The notes under the pieces: generated by a model
Told to the model about the DNA's origin: nothing
Seen by the model: the letters and a program-made list of their open reading frames with translations, nothing else
Database searches by the model: none
Made by a program: the position numbers and the translations under genes
Part shown: piece after piece, positions 13,501 through 25,800 of the stretch
Layout of the letters: the number at the start of each line of letters is the position of its first letter
Position numbering within the stretch: the stretch's first letter is position 1
Source of the DNA: Leptodontidium sp. MPI-SDFR-AT-0119
Lineage: Eukaryota > Ascomycota > Leotiomycetes > Helotiales > Leptodontidiaceae
Assembly (NCBI GenBank): GCA_020726505.1
Contig: JAHLEZ010000007.1
Location: 186,001-250,000 of the forward strand
Direction: 5' to 3'
Length of the DNA stretch: 64,000 bases

Positions 13501-13630
13501 CGAAAATGCCATGACGGAGCAGGGTTCAGGGAGTGTGTTTGTGGGGAATATTGGCACTGGTGAGTTTGAAGCTAGGTACGGACCGTTTGAAGGGATGGGG
13601 GGAGGTGGTAGAAGCACGGGGTTTATTTGA
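10514..13630 (+). CDS. Zn2Cys6 transcription factor with fungal-specific middle homology region
   Basis: Five exons (10514-10938, 10985-11126, 11172-11905, 11952-12277, 12324-13630) join in frame to 977 residues; all four introns are 45-46 nt with GT..AG ends. The basic N terminus (MPPRQEKRGRGRGKRPR) is followed by a binuclear zinc cluster at residues 104-130 with spacing C-x2-C-x6-C-x5-C-x2-C-x6-C (CDYCRKAKAG ... NPCTRC ... C). An acidic linker (EDEESALRESRESSEADDEG) precedes the fungal_trans domain, about residues 290-600. Its typical features are the helix ARAWIVCGLAIRHALTLGLH around exon 3/4, the VRLWWSLYSLECLLDELTGR motif, and DRDISTPLP. The C-terminal 200 residues are Pro/Gly/Ser-rich. 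It is a nuclear DNA-binding regulator whose target pathway cannot be read from the sequence. Neighbours give no clue, since a cyclin gene lies convergently on its right. Confidence 0.9.
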
Positions 13631-14669
13631 TTGGGCTTTTTATCCCGTGGAAGCTTTGCAATTGGGAGTGGGAAGTCTAGGGCTGAAAGGTGTGGTGTAG
13701 AATGGGATGGGATGGGCGAGGTGCGATGGAGCGGGCTGGGGTGGAGCTAGGCAGGATGGGTGATGAGCCATGAGATATGAGATACGGCCGTCAATGCCCA
13801 TGGGTATATTTATTAGATTTTGGTTGACTTGCCGGCAAAGCGTTTCAAGAGCATACCTGCCTACCCACCCGTATATAGGGGGTCTTAAGCGAGCAAGTCT
13901 GGTCTGTCCAGGTGAATCAAAAAAAGAAAGGAGGCAGGCCAAAAGAGTATGTAGATACCTGGGTAGATAGGTATATGGCTTAGTAGACCTGCCCAGGGAT
14001 GAAGAGTTAACAAGTTTTTTATACATTTCCTCTGATGCCGATTGAATGAATGAATGAACGAATGTGACTTACTTGGCTGTTGGCTACTTTCGCTTAGTTT
14101 GTTTATCGTTCGGGGTTCTGGTCCGGGTCCGATCTTTGTTTGGCTGGTCACTTGATTGGTTGGTTAGGAGGGGGTTTTGTGAATGGGTGAGTGAGTGAGG
14201 GAATAAATGATGGAATATAGGCGTTTGCTTCTTTTCCTGGCCATGTCCATACACGAGTTCATGCGACGTTCAAGAAGGGATCAAAGGCGAAAGAGGAGGG
14301 GAATTTAAGGGCCTGTTGTGTTGATGGAGGTGAGCAGGGGAGGGATGGGAGAAGGGGGTTGTTTTCTGTGGGAATGAGTGCCGGGTTAAAATGGCTTAGG
14401 GTGCGTTTTGGGTTTGAGGTGAGGTTGTTGAGTTTCTAAGAAAGGTTGTGTTCCTGCTTGCTCGTACTTTTGAGGTTTTTTGGTGTGGTGGATAATGTAG
14501 TATTAGATTAGATAGCAAATATACAGTACTGGCTCCCGGTAAATGGAATAGTGATTCGACAGTGTATAGTACGGCATCTAGTAGTACATACTTATCGTTT
14601 CCATCGCTATTGCAGCAGCAGAAGGCTTGGTTTATACGAGATATCCCAACATCGATCCCCAGAAGAACA
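13631..14669. other. Convergent spacer between regulator and cyclin genes
   Basis: Both flanking genes end here, so the region should hold two 3' UTRs. It contains GATGGGATGGG-type tracts (about 13690-13760) and GTGAGTGAGTGAGG (about 14187-14200). No coding signal was seen. Confidence 0.5.
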
Positions 14670-15761
14670 TCACGCCCTAGCCTCCTCAACTCTCTGATCC
14701 AACAACCTCGCCATCTCACTCTCCTCATCCTCCCCCTCCCTCCCCACCCCACTTTTCCCACCCATAACCCTCTCCACATCCTCCCTACTTATCATACCCT
14801 TCCCACTTCCCCATCTCTCGACTTCCCTCCTAACAACCCCCTCCAAACTACCCATCGCAACGACCAAGAACCCCAACTCCTCCCTCTCGCAATCGAATAC
14901 TTCCCACCACGCTACCTCGGGGAGGGAGAGGCCTTCTTCGCGGCACGAGAGGTAGATCGCTGCTGTTGCTAGGGAGGAGGGTTGGTGCGTTAGATAGAGG
15001 AGTTGAGGGGAGAGGAGGGCGGCTGTGAGGTGGGCGATTGTGCGGTGGGCGACGAGGGTGCCTATTGGAAGGAGGTTTTTGGAGTCGGTTTTTGAGGTGG
15101 TATGGGAGGTGGAAAATACGTCGAGGGTCTGAAGGTATGTTATTGCTAGTGGGTGGGGGAGGGCGACGTGTGTGTTGAAGCCGAGAGCGTTTAGGATCTG
15201 GCCTTCGAGGTGGAGGATGTGGTTTCGATGGGTTATGTAGCTGGATTCGGAGAGGTAGTATGTTGTCGGATCGGGAGCTGGGTTTGATTTGTCTGTGATT
15301 TGAGAGGAGGAGAGGTATGTCAAACCGGTTGGAGAGGAGAGGAAGGCGTAGACGTTCGTTATGCTGCGGAGGGAGCGAGGGGAGGAGGATATTTTGGCGG
15401 TTAGGTAGATTGTTGCTGCTGAGACGTCCTGTTTGTGGAAGTGTTGTTAGTATAGTTCTCCAATTCGTCAATTCATCATCACCCATCCCATGTTGCAATT
15501 GGTAAATGTAAACAAGGGATAGAAAGAAGAAAGACGCACACTAAACTCCCACTCCATCAACCCATCCACGACCCAATACCGAAAGAGAAGCACATTTGCC
15601 TGCGCGGTGATGTCTTGTGGTAAGCGGAGTAGAATGCCAGCTGCTTGCGTGAGGCGCGCCGTGTAGAAGCGAATGCTGTCTTGGAGTTCTTGGGGGAGGT
15701 GGGAGGAGGGGTTGGATGAGAGTTGGAGGGGGGTTGTGAGGGGGTTGGTAAGGTGTGACAT
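14670..15761 (-). CDS. Cyclin L-like (cyclin-domain) protein
   Basis: Two exons, 15540-15761 and 14670-15428, join at phase 0 across a 111-nt intron (donor GTGCGT) to give 326 residues. The first cyclin fold includes QDSIRFYTARLTQAAGILLR and QANVLLFRYWVVDGLMEWEF, and the splice leads straight into DVSAATIYLTAKISSSPRSL with RSITNVYAFLSS. This matches the cyclin L pattern of an ASK-E-x-PR-x-IRDVINVF helix. The second fold contains LEGQILNALGFNTHVALPHP and AAIYLSCREEGLSLPEVAWW. Cyclin L proteins partner CDK11-type kinases in transcription and splicing control; the fungal copies are less studied. The alternative donor two bases upstream would break the frame. An in-frame upstream extension to about 15902 is low-complexity and was left out as likely leader. 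Confidence 0.8.
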
Positions 15762-16499
15762 CTTTCGAAGGTTTGGAGGTGCAATTGAGGGTGTGAGTGA
15801 GGTGTTGTGGGAGGACGAGGTAGTTGTATCGCTGTGAAGATGGTGTTGTTGATTGAGAATCCAGTTTGGGGATGGGATTTTTTTGAGCTGCCTTGGGCGC
15901 AAGGCTGCAACTTGGGGGTGGATATCGGGAAGTTGTCAGCCTTGTCCATGGCTGCCAGCACAACACAGAAACTAATCACGTATTAGACATTAGTTGTTAC
16001 GATTATTTTTTCAGTTGCGAAAAGCGATCAGGCTAGTCGGTGAGCCATTGCGCCTTTGATAAATGATTCAGTAAAAAAACGAATCACAATGACATGGGAA
16101 ATAGAGAGCTGCTGGCTGGGGATTCTAGATTCCGAACTTCAAGAAATCAACTTTTCTCTGGGACTAGTTTAGTAACAAGGCGTTGAGTAGTAGGCGATTT
16201 TCTATTTGTGTTCATATGAGCTCAGTAAGGCTCGAGGCCCTTCTATACAGTTGACGCAGATCAGGCTACACAGCGGTCCCAGGGGCAGCAGCACCAAACA
16301 CAACACAAGACAGCCGAGGCGAGATCAGAGCACGATGTATTTAGGACTTGCTTTTGAATCCATTTCCTATTCCACTATGTAACATTCCCGCCTACTGGCA
16401 AAACATCGCAGTAAAGCCATTAAGAAAATCCAGCCCAACAAACGCCATTCCCAGGTACACATCCATCCCCCCCCGCATCAACCAACTAAGATCTCCTAT
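15762..16499. other. Spacer between the cyclin and carbamoyl-phosphate synthase genes
   Basis: Holds the cyclin gene promoter and leader (15762-15980, minus strand) and the 3' side of the carbamoyl-phosphate synthase gene. No further gene was seen. Confidence 0.5.
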
Positions 16500-18015
16500 C
16501 TAAGCAGCAGCAGCTTGTTGAGCCAAAGAAGCCTGAGCAAGGTTCTCAGCTGGTTGAGCAGGAGCCACACCGACACGTTCCTTGGCTAGGATATCAACCA
16601 AGAGAGGGGATGGGCGGTTATCCTTTCCTGCGCTGGCGGGGTAGACGGCTTGATTGTTCTTGTAGCGTTGGACATTCTCGATGTACATGTCGAAGAGGTA
16701 AGCAGAGTCCATTGGGCCACCTTTTGCTTCGGGGTGGAATTGGGTTGAGAAGATTGGGCGAGTTTTGTGGATCATGCCTGTGCGAACAATGTTAGTATGT
16801 GTAACTGTAACCGGTATTGGAGGGGGGGGGGGGGATGCATACCTTCGTTAGAGCCATCGTTCAAGTTAACGAAATACTCCTTGAATTCAGAAGGAAGAGT
16901 TGGGGTGTCAACAGCATAACCGTGGTTCTGACTGGTAATGTGGCATTGACCGGTTGTCAAATCCAAAGCGGGAATGTTGTGAGCACGGTTTCCGTACTTG
17001 AGCTTGATGGTGCGAGCACCGGCTGCAAGAGCGAGAAGTTGGTGACCGAGACAGATACCCATGACCGGGACTTGGGAAGTCTCCATGAGACGACTCAAGT
17101 GGTAGACGGTCTCTTGGCAATGGGTTGGGTCACCAGGGCCATTAGAGATGAATACACCATCGAAGTGGTGGGCTACCTTGTGGATGGGGAAATCATATGG
17201 GAAGACCGTAACACTGGCACCACGACCGACCAAGCTTCGCAGAATGTTCTCCTTGACACCGCAATCGATGACAGCGACATGCATATCACCATTGTGGGAG
17301 CTGACGTGGAATGGAGCCTTGGTACTGACTTTCTTCACCAAGTTGATCTGCTCGGGATCGACGAAAGCCTCGTCCTGATCGGCGTCGTATTCCTCTCCAA
17401 TTGTGATTCTGGCCAACGAAGATCCAACTTCTCGCAAGTGAGTGACGATGGCACGGGTATCGACACCGGAGATGGCAGGAACACCTTCACGAGCACACCA
17501 CTCGCTCAGACTCTCCACAGCAGTCCAGTGACTGTATTTCTCGGCATAGTCTGCAACAACAACACCCACGCACTGGATGTTTGGGGATTCGAAGTATTTG
17601 AGGAGGCCGTGATCATCTCGAGCGGAAGAGGGGACACCGTAGTTACCGATGAGAGGTTGGGTGAAGACAAGGATTTGTCCACGGTATGAAGGATCGGTCA
17701 TCGACTCGGGGTATCCAACAAGGGATGTCGTGAAGACAGCTTCACCGGAGATGTTGGATTTGGCACCGAAAGATTTTCCATGGAAGACAGGTCCATCCTA
17801 GATTGCAAAATCAGCCAAAAGTTCTACTTCTAATCTGCCAATTGCCCTACCCTGATTGTGAAGGTTGCTCGATCGTGCGAAATGGGAGTAGCCCTTGGAT
17901 GAGTGGCTGGCATAGCACGACCAACACTTCCTTCGACGGTAGCCATGGACCTGGAGAACCTGGCGATGCCACCAGCCGACTTGAAAGCCGCGGGCCTGAT
18001 GACGCGTGCGAACAT
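16500..18015 (-). CDS. arg-2: Carbamoyl-phosphate synthase, arginine-specific, small (glutaminase) subunit, mitochondrial
   Basis: Three exons (17851-18015, 16843-17797, 16500-16777) encode 465 residues, close to the usual length of this family. The N terminus ([20 protein letters not shown]) is basic and amphipathic, as expected of a mitochondrial import signal. The CPSase small-subunit domain follows ([20 protein letters not shown], then [17 protein letters not shown]), then the class I glutamine amidotransferase domain. Its catalytic triad is visible: Cys304 in MGICLGHQ, His388 and Glu390 in FSTQFHPE. The subunit hydrolyses glutamine and passes ammonia to the large subunit, making carbamoyl phosphate for citrulline and arginine. 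Introns are 53 and 65 nt; the second carries a 14-G run on the plus strand. Its leader holds the attenuator uORF described separately, so arginine-dependent translational control is expected. The yeast equivalent is CPA1. Confidence 0.95.
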
Positions 18016-18070
18016 TGTTTATGATGATTATTCGAATAGAGGTAGGCGGTAGGAGGTGGTGAAAGCTTTT

Positions 18071-18462
18071 TCAGTTCACTGAAGCTTTCCAGATGTGATC
18101 TAGAAAAGTGGTTGGGTTAGTGGGCGGTGAGCGGTTTTTCGGCGGGGTGAATGGGGAGGGAAGGGAAGCGGACCTGAGATATAATCCTGTAGAGGGTTAG
18201 CAGAAGGTCATGATGCTTTGCAGACAGAGTAGAAGAGCAGGAGAAGAAGGAGAAGGGGCAATTGGGGAAAAGTGTAGATAGTCTGTTGCTGTGGTAGTGG
18301 TGTTCTTCGTGGTGTAATTGCGGGAGATCACCACCGACAAAGATAAGACAAGAGCCAGCCAGGCCATGAGTCAAGGCGAAAGAAAATTAATTGAACAGCA
18401 GAGAGAGCAGAGAGAGCATCGTATCTTACCTGGGACGTGAAGACTGACGGGCGCCCACTCAT
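18071..18462 (-). CDS. Arginine attenuator peptide uORF, split over three exons
   Basis: Three pieces join to a 24-residue peptide followed by TGA. Exon A (18430-18462) encodes MSGRPSVFTSQ. A 13-nt exon B (18174-18186) encodes DYIS plus one base. Exon C (18071-18099) encodes DHIWKASVN and the stop. The introns are 243 and 74 nt. This matches the arginine attenuator peptide of fungal arginine-specific carbamoyl-phosphate synthase genes, including the functionally essential Asp at position 12 and the conserved Tyr13, Ser15, Asp16, His17 and Trp19. In Neurospora and yeast this nascent peptide stalls ribosomes at the uORF stop when arginine is high, lowering initiation at the main start. Here the uORF stop is 55 nt upstream of the main ATG at 18015. 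The pieces are too short to appear as ordinary open frames; they were recognised by peptide similarity and splice sites. The weakest point is the exon B donor (GTCCGC). Confidence 0.92.
18367..18373. promoter_or_regulatory. Candidate CPC-1/Gcn4-type site
   Basis: The sequence TGAGTCA is an exact general-amino-acid-control (bZIP) site and lies inside the first leader intron of the carbamoyl-phosphate synthase gene. A second TGACTC core lies on the minus strand at about 18694-18699, some 230 nt upstream of the uORF start. Cross-pathway control of this gene is known in Neurospora and yeast; binding here is inferred from sequence only. Confidence 0.45.
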
Positions 18463-20955
18463 ACGCGCAACACTTTCGTCTGTAAGGGATGGGTTGAAGG
18501 GGAAGAGGATGTTTTGTTCAGCTGGATGTGAAGAGAAGAGTTAGAGGAGAAGAGCTGCAGAGTGCAAAGTTTGGTTGGAAGTGGATCTTGGCTGGTGTTG
18601 TGAGGTGGAGGAGCTTTTTGGCGTGCAGCCCAGCCCAGCCCTGGACCACTCACTGATTGCCGTGCGGGACAAGGGCGGGCAAAGCGAACGGAGGAGTCAA
18701 TGGGAGACGCCGAATTGGCGATTGCGTGCGAGTATGTGATTGGTTGAGAGGAGACAGGTGTGGGACTAGCAATGGCTCCAATTGGCTGTGTATTTAGAAA
18801 GGGAAAAAAGAATGACGTGCAAAAAAAAGGTACAAGCGAGTGGATATGAGCACTACTGCGTGGTTCTAACATGATTCTACCATGACTTCTAGCTAGCCGT
18901 CTTCGGACTGAGATAGTGGGGTAAAAGACTGCAAGCTGCACCTGCAAGAGAAGAAAAGAAAAAGCACTTAAGCGAACCCCTCTGTTTGCAGTCCTCTAGA
19001 GAAAGTGACGAGTGTGGCCAGCGGAAATTCTCATTTTGCAAAATACCTACCTCACTAATGCGAGAGAAAGGGCTCTAGTATCGATGATGATGAGGATGAT
19101 TGGTATGGGATGCACCCGTGATTTTCGGCAGAGTTTTGGAGCTTTGGCGGGGTGATGGCGAGGCTCATCACATGCAACTTGAGAATTTTGCGTGCTTGGA
19201 TGACCAGAGGGAAGAGGTTATCTTAGGTAGAGGGGAAGTGACGACAAGGCACGTGGAGGGGAGGGAAGACGTTCAGAGAGGAGACCGGCAATGCTGAGAT
19301 GAGGCGAATTTGATGGTCCTTTGAGGGCTGGCTGGCTAGTTGTCAGCGGGGGAATAGTCCAAGAGATGAAGAGTTATTTTGCTTAGTCTTGGGTGTTTCT
19401 TTAGAAGTGGTGGTTCACAGACTATTCGTCTTCAAACCAAATATTCTTCTTCGAAGCTACCTACCCAGCATATATACTGTATAGCCCCCACCCGCCCTCT
19501 ACTTCCACCACAGATGAAGCAGATAATATCGAGACTCTCTGGGCATTAGTATATCCTCACATGCTTAACTGGCTACGTAAGCATCAACCAGACACAGAAA
19601 TGTCACGGAATCTGTCAGGACGACAATCACGCCACCATCCAGTTAACATTCCCCTAGCTTCAGCTTCAGCTTCAACTCTCGACCTCCCTCGGATAAGAAA
19701 GTATAATTCAACCACACCCATGAAATTTCAACCTAAACAGACTACTGCACTACCAGCATACAAGAACAAGAACAAGCTTCCCTACTCAAACCTCAAACAT
19801 AGCTCCAACACGCTACTCAATCTCACAGCAAGGATCCAAATCAACTACAGTACAATACCTACAATCCAACCGCTCTACCATAGCCATCCCATTCGCCTAT
19901 AGCTCCCCAGGTCCTGTCAAGTGTCTGTCAGGTGTCAACACTGGTGAAACAACTCCCTACCTAGGTGGTTTCCAAGTACTTACTACACCTTCCCCCGCAT
20001 TTCATCATCATGCTCTTAGCTCTCGCCTTCCATTTTGGGTTGACGTCCGAAAGTCAGCCAGGGAATTTTGCTACCTTATAGACAAGTTGATGGGATTGCC
20101 TGCAGTGGAAAGTATATCGTCTAACCTGGATTTATTTGAAGGATGTGTATCGGCAGTGTATCGGAAGTATATCTTCCGATCTATTAGTCGCTTGACTGAT
20201 ACTGGGATGGATTTATGGTGTTTGGTAAGGGTATGGTATGAAGAGGAATATCCGATATGGATTTCTTCCCATTGAATGTGACGGAGCATGGGTAGTATCG
20301 AGGTTGTGGGGATATGGACATGGGAATGGACCAAAGATAACACAATTCCGAGCGCAGCGAGATTGGGGGCTTGGGGCTTACCCCCATGAGAGTACACAAT
20401 AACTTGAATAGCTTGATGGATGACGCTCCGCTGGCCCGTCTCACACACTGTCCTAAAACTGTTAAGGTACTCGATTAGGATAGAATCGATAGATGAAGGG
20501 GTAGTACCAGGCTTACCACCGAAGATGACAACAACTGATGGCTACCTAGGTACTATCCAATCCATAAAAGAAGTCAACAAAACCATATGTTATAGGCGAA
20601 GGAGTCTTCTCAACTACTTGTGAAAGCTCCAAATCACCTATTCCAAGGCCAATCATCTCGTTTTACTCGCTTCGTTCATGTAAATATCGTATTCTATTTC
20701 TGCCCAAATGGTATTGTACTGTCCTGTGAACCGCTAAAATAACCTTCCTCCTTCCGTCACTTCCCAACTGACAGTTCCCCACCTATCCTCAGCCCATCCC
20801 ATTGACGGATTCCCAACTTCCTAGCGTACAGACATAATCATTACAAGCCCTCAAAGGGACTCTATTTCAAAAAACCTCCTTCCATCCCATCATGATAACA
20901 CACATGTACAAAAACCGCGTCAAAGAGGAAGATATGAAATGCAATCCTTCCCAAA
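18463..20955. other. Intergenic region with the carbamoyl-phosphate synthase promoter
   Basis: The left part (18463-19300) should be the promoter of the minus-strand carbamoyl-phosphate synthase gene. The rest shows only short uncoordinated frames. Palindromic CCTAGG-centred sequences occur at about 19956-19968 and 20543-20554. No gene was recognised. Confidence 0.5.
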
Positions 20956-22864
20956 TTATCTTGACAGCCTCAAACTCCTCGAACTATCACTCTCGCTCTT
21001 CCTTCCCGAGCCCCCGTTACCAATAGCCGTAACCGTCGTCCTGGTCTCGAAATCCTTCCCACTCCCATCATACATGCCAGTACGCATACCCATATCGATA
21101 TTCCCATTCCCACTCCCCTTCAAATTCATCTCGGCCCTCCTTCCCCTCCCAGACCCCATAGCCACCATACCCGGACTAGTAACAGTCGTCACACTCGTAT
21201 TTCCATCCATCACACTCCCCCGATCAACAGTGACATCCCTACTCTCCCAAATCTCAAGGGGAACCGCCCCTCCCCGTCCCACACCCGCCTCCCTTCCAAC
21301 AATATACTCCTCGCTCTCGCTCCTCCCCAACCTCGTGCCCTCATTCTTATTCGACTCCCACCAGTTCCCGGAACGCTCACTCTTATCGACTTTACTCGCC
21401 AGAACCGAGGCCTGGATCTTAGACGTCGTGCCCATTCGCGACCCGCCGACACCCGTGTACGTCGTTGCGATGGGAGCGGATTTCGAGCGCGAGCGGTTCC
21501 CGCCAGAGGAGATCCCGTTGAAGGCGCGGAGCTTGAAGAGGCGCCGCATGAGGGGCCAGCACATGGGCATGTTGGCGACGTAGACGGCGGTCGAGGCTTC
21601 GCGGATGTACCAGAATGTCCACATGGGGGAGAAGGGTTGGGCGAAGGAGTAGTATTTGTTGAGGACTGCGCAGAGGATCTGGTTGGGTGATGGGTGAGTA
21701 AAATTCGGATGATGTGGTGGGTTGAGTTGATAATTATTGGAAGAGAGGGTAGAATGGGTAGAATGGAAGAGGAGAACGTACCACGAAGACACCTAGACTG
21801 AAGAGCACGCATAGGATGAGTTTGCTGTGTGTTGTTAGCTGATTGATGCTTTGGCTAGATGAGATGATATGGTCTTTTCAAGCTGCTGATGGGAAGAACG
21901 AAAGGCGCACGGGATACATATGATAGAATGTTTGCTGCTCGGGCTCGACGCTTTGGAATGAATGATAGACGGATGGACAGATGACATACTTTGCTTTGGG
22001 GAGTTGCGAGGCAATGAGCAGAGGGAGGGGGATACACAGCATCATGATGTCAGACGTCATGTTGAAGACAGCGTTAGTGATCAAGTGGTGGATAGCAGCA
22101 GAACATTGGACTGTGGAGCCTCGTCAGCATACATACATACATGCATAACCATCCAAAAGTGAAGAACTTCAAGAGAAAGAAGAGTCAGGAGAGGGAGTCA
22201 TCGTACCATTCTCAACAGGAACTCTCCAATATCCACTAAACGGACGGCACCAAACTCCCAAGTAGAGGATTTCCATAATAACAAGCGAAACGATAACGTA
22301 CGCGCCTACGATCTTGACGGCGAGTTGTTGCTTGAGACCGAATGTTAACTTGTTGTAGAGCAAGAGGAGGCAGATCTTGCAGCCCCATTGTGTCATTATC
22401 ATAGACTGCTCGACGACGAGGACGAATTTCGAGCCTCGGATCCGGGATTGGATTGATTCGGGTGTGAGGAGCGGGATGTCCTCTGGTAGCATGAGATTCG
22501 TGTCTAGATGGGCGACGATGTTCATTGTTGCGACGAGGACTGTGTAGAACGCCTGAAGGGGGGAAGGATTAGCGATGTCTTGTTTTGCATGTTTGTTTTT
22601 ATCCTCGTCTGCTTCTTCATCTTCTGATTGATGTTCGGTTAGGATAGAATACTCACGAATACGAAAACCATGACATAGTCTTCAGGTTGGAAGTTCTTGA
22701 TGCTGCCGAGCTGCAAATATCTCGATACACTACAGTACTCATCAGCTGTATTCTTCTTCTATTTGGAGGGGAACGAGAGATAGAGAGCCTTACTATCTGG
22801 TAATCACTATGAAGCAAGCGAATGCATACCAAGTCCATGACTCGGCCAGGAGAGATAATGCCAT
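20956..22864 (-). CDS. SAT4/PTH11-like (fungal rhodopsin-domain) seven-helix membrane protein
   Basis: Six exons (22794-22864, 22657-22729, 22207-22552, 21990-22110, 21782-21824, 20956-21678) join in frame to 458 residues. The start MALSLLAESWTWYAFACFIV leads into the first helix. Later landmarks are NFQPEDYVMVFVFAFYTVLV, the central LLYNKLTFGLKQQLAVKIVG loop, and the typical WCRPFSGYWRVP. After that come HHLITNAVFNMTSDIMMLCI, PLPLLIASQLPKANKLILCV and FWYIREASTAVYVANMPMCW. This is the usual order for the fungal integral membrane family (PF20684). The C-terminal 190 residues are a polar Ser/Gly/Arg-rich cytoplasmic tail. Some family members are PTH11-like receptors for surface cues, but most have no known ligand. 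The 43-nt fifth exon is small but keeps frame and completes a helix. Confidence 0.87.
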
Positions 22865-25800
22865 CTTTGTAGTTGTATGTAGTATCCAAGAACTAGGTGT
22901 ACAGACAGTACTGGACGAGTTGTCCGAATCTAATTCCCCTCAACAACCCAAAATATCACACACCACTAGAAACACATATGCCGAGGTTGTCAAGCGGTCC
23001 AGTCAGTCCAGTCAAGCCGTCCAGAAAGCCAGGAAGAGTATATTTGAAATCAAATCAGACAGATTGAATCAGACGAGATGAGATGAAGTTGATATAGCAA
23101 TCAATCACGTAAATCCGGTTACAGGCCAGGTCCGTACGTAGTGTAGTAGTGTATGAACAACAAAGACCAACTGACAGATCGATGAACATAAAACCAAACC
23201 CACCAAGCGTAGAAATAAAGCCAGAACACAGAAGATTGCGGAGATGGTATCAAACATATACTTTCCAGGGCCCAGTCCCAGTCGGCCCAGTTATGCTGCT
23301 GGGACTGTGCTAGCAAGCCTGCCAACCCAGATCCAAGACAAGTCTCCGTGCACTACCAGGTAGGTACTTGTACCAACCAAACCAGATAGACGGCCTTGTA
23401 CCGATCCATCGCACGTCGCAAATCACATCGCAGTCGCGCTATCGCGAACTCAATACTAATCCCCCGATGCTACTTCCAGTAGTCAGGTCTCCAGGGGTCT
23501 GATGCAGTGGGGTTGGTGGTGTGGAACATGGATAACCCATGTGTCGACAACGCGCAATGGAACTCTTCACCTGCATGCGTGCAGGAGAAGGCAGGGCAGG
23601 AGGCAAGTAAAACCATGTGCTGCCAAGAAATAGCACAAAATCCCCTCACTTATGACAAAAATACAAATAAAATACAAGAAACGGGCGTCTTATCCCTCAG
23701 CCCCTAACGTGCAGTAGGCAGTAGGCAAGCGGTAAGCGAGCGACCCGAAAAGTTGAGCCAACAGGAGAGAGGAGATCCTTCTAGTTCCCCTGAACGAAGA
23801 CCTTCTAGAAGGTTTGGTTCGGTTTGGTGTGTGGTGGACGGCAAGGGACGGCACGGCATAAGACGGCGACAGATGGATGGATGGCGAAAGATTGCGCTGA
23901 AAGAAGCTTGAAGCTTGAAGTCTGCCTGCCTATCGACCTTCCTGAAGCAAAGCAAAAGTTGGTGACAGACGGCTGCGGCACAATGGCACTGCGGCATTGT
24001 CAAATGGCGCCCAGTGGCCGTTGAAAAGACCCCTGATGGTGAAGAGTAATATCCCGAGTATGTGCCGCGATATACGTTCCTTCTATTGTTCCTTCCATCC
24101 TTCTCTTGACCTTCTTTGCTTTGCCCCTTGCAGCATACCGACCGCACCATGCCATGCCAGACTCGTTCAAAACGGCTGATGGCTGCGTGGAAGACAGCAT
24201 TTGGCTAGCTTCAACTCGTGCTGCCAGAAATGTGCTTGCTGCATTGTATTATAAGCGTTGGCAAAGACGCCCCTCAAGCCAGCATTGAGTATTGGCATTT
24301 GGCATTTTCAAATCAAATAAACCGGCTCTCCAAATCCCAGTCCTGGTCGTTCGCTCTCCGTCTCTCGTTGAACAGAGCAGAGCAGAAGGCAAGGATAGCG
24401 CCTGGATAGCTGCCCCGCTGAACAAGATAAGTCCGTTGAGGGGGCAAACCTGTGCATCAAAATCGGCAGGGGAAGATGGGAAAGTCCCCCATCACATCGT
24501 ATCGTATCAAACACATCTGGTTCCATTCCCAATCTCAGATCCACAAATCCTCAATGTGTCAAGTTCGAAATCGATGTCGATGTCCATGTCCAAATCGAAG
24601 GCTCCTCCCCAAAAGAGACATCGCCTCCATCACCCATCGGGACAATTTTGCACTTTACACTTTTATTCGCCGCCGTTCGATCCGATTGACCGTACCTGCT
24701 TCCTTTCCAAGACTCAACCGTCAGTCCGTCAAGTGACCTAGGCCCAAGCCGTGCATCTTGCATGAAAATGGTTCACTATTCCCAGTCTCCCACGAGGGAA
24801 TAGTGCCGGCGAAGAACCGCAATACGGCCTATTACCCCACCATGGGTTTCCAGAGGCGTTTTCCCTCCGACCAACCAGACACGGCACGTTCAGAAATCAT
24901 CTCTATCTCGGGACATATCTACAGCATCCAAGACAGCAGGAGATAGGGGAGGGAGGTCTAACGTTATGAGTCCAGTCCTGACCACGTTGCCGTTGACGTG
25001 TGGCACGGCACGAGACGGGACCGAGGCGAGGAGAGCAAGCTATCGTCTCTTGCCAGCTTCTTGTTCGAGCCAAGTTTGGCCATGTTCAGCGCATGTCCTG
25101 TTTCACATCTCGGTCTTTGTTCTTCATGCCGTCTCAACTCATCCTCAAAACCTCTTTGGCAGACTGAATGACTGCCTTCTGTCTTCTCACTTCTCGATAG
25201 ACTTTCTTCTCTTGGTTCTTGTCCTGTCTTGTCCCTGCATCAGCACCCCTTCATCCTCCATGATCCATCTCGACTGCGAATTCCACGGCTGTAGATCGCG
25301 GCAACGTATCCTGGGGAAAGGGAGTAATCAAAAGGAGAGACTGAAGTGGATGCGTGGGTGGATGAGTGAGTGGAGCGATTGGATGATACCGTACTCCATA
25401 ATCGTCGATTAGACCCTCCCCCTCTTCATTCAGTAACTAGACCTGCTCTGATCCACAATTCAATAATGCCAGAAAAAGGGAGGAAGTGGGAGTCGGAGTC
25501 GGAGTCGAAAGAATTTAACGAGTCGAATATCTGCCTCGCAAGGGCCCCTCGCTTCCTGATACCGAATAGAGTTCACCGCTGGCTGGCTGATGCATGCCAC
25601 TGTTGACTCTTGTGCCTGGAGGTCACGAGTCATGTTAGGTGGCTGAAATATGATCTCCAGACTCAGCTTCGGTGCTGATGCCGTGATCAATTCATACGTT
25701 CTGGGAGAGGGCCCGCTGCAATGGTTACGGTTGCACGGAAGATTACTAACCGGATTAGACTTTCGAATACAACACAGGCCGGAATAAATGTTAAATGTCA

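Noticed and set aside
16817..17689. 290-codon plus-strand frame
   Set aside because: It is antisense to exon 2 of the carbamoyl-phosphate synthase gene, has no domain, and follows from the codon bias of the real gene.
20956..21583. Long plus-strand frame over the SAT4-like gene
   Set aside because: Leu/Pro/Ser-rich shadow of the last exon; the minus-strand exons join across five splice sites to a known membrane family.
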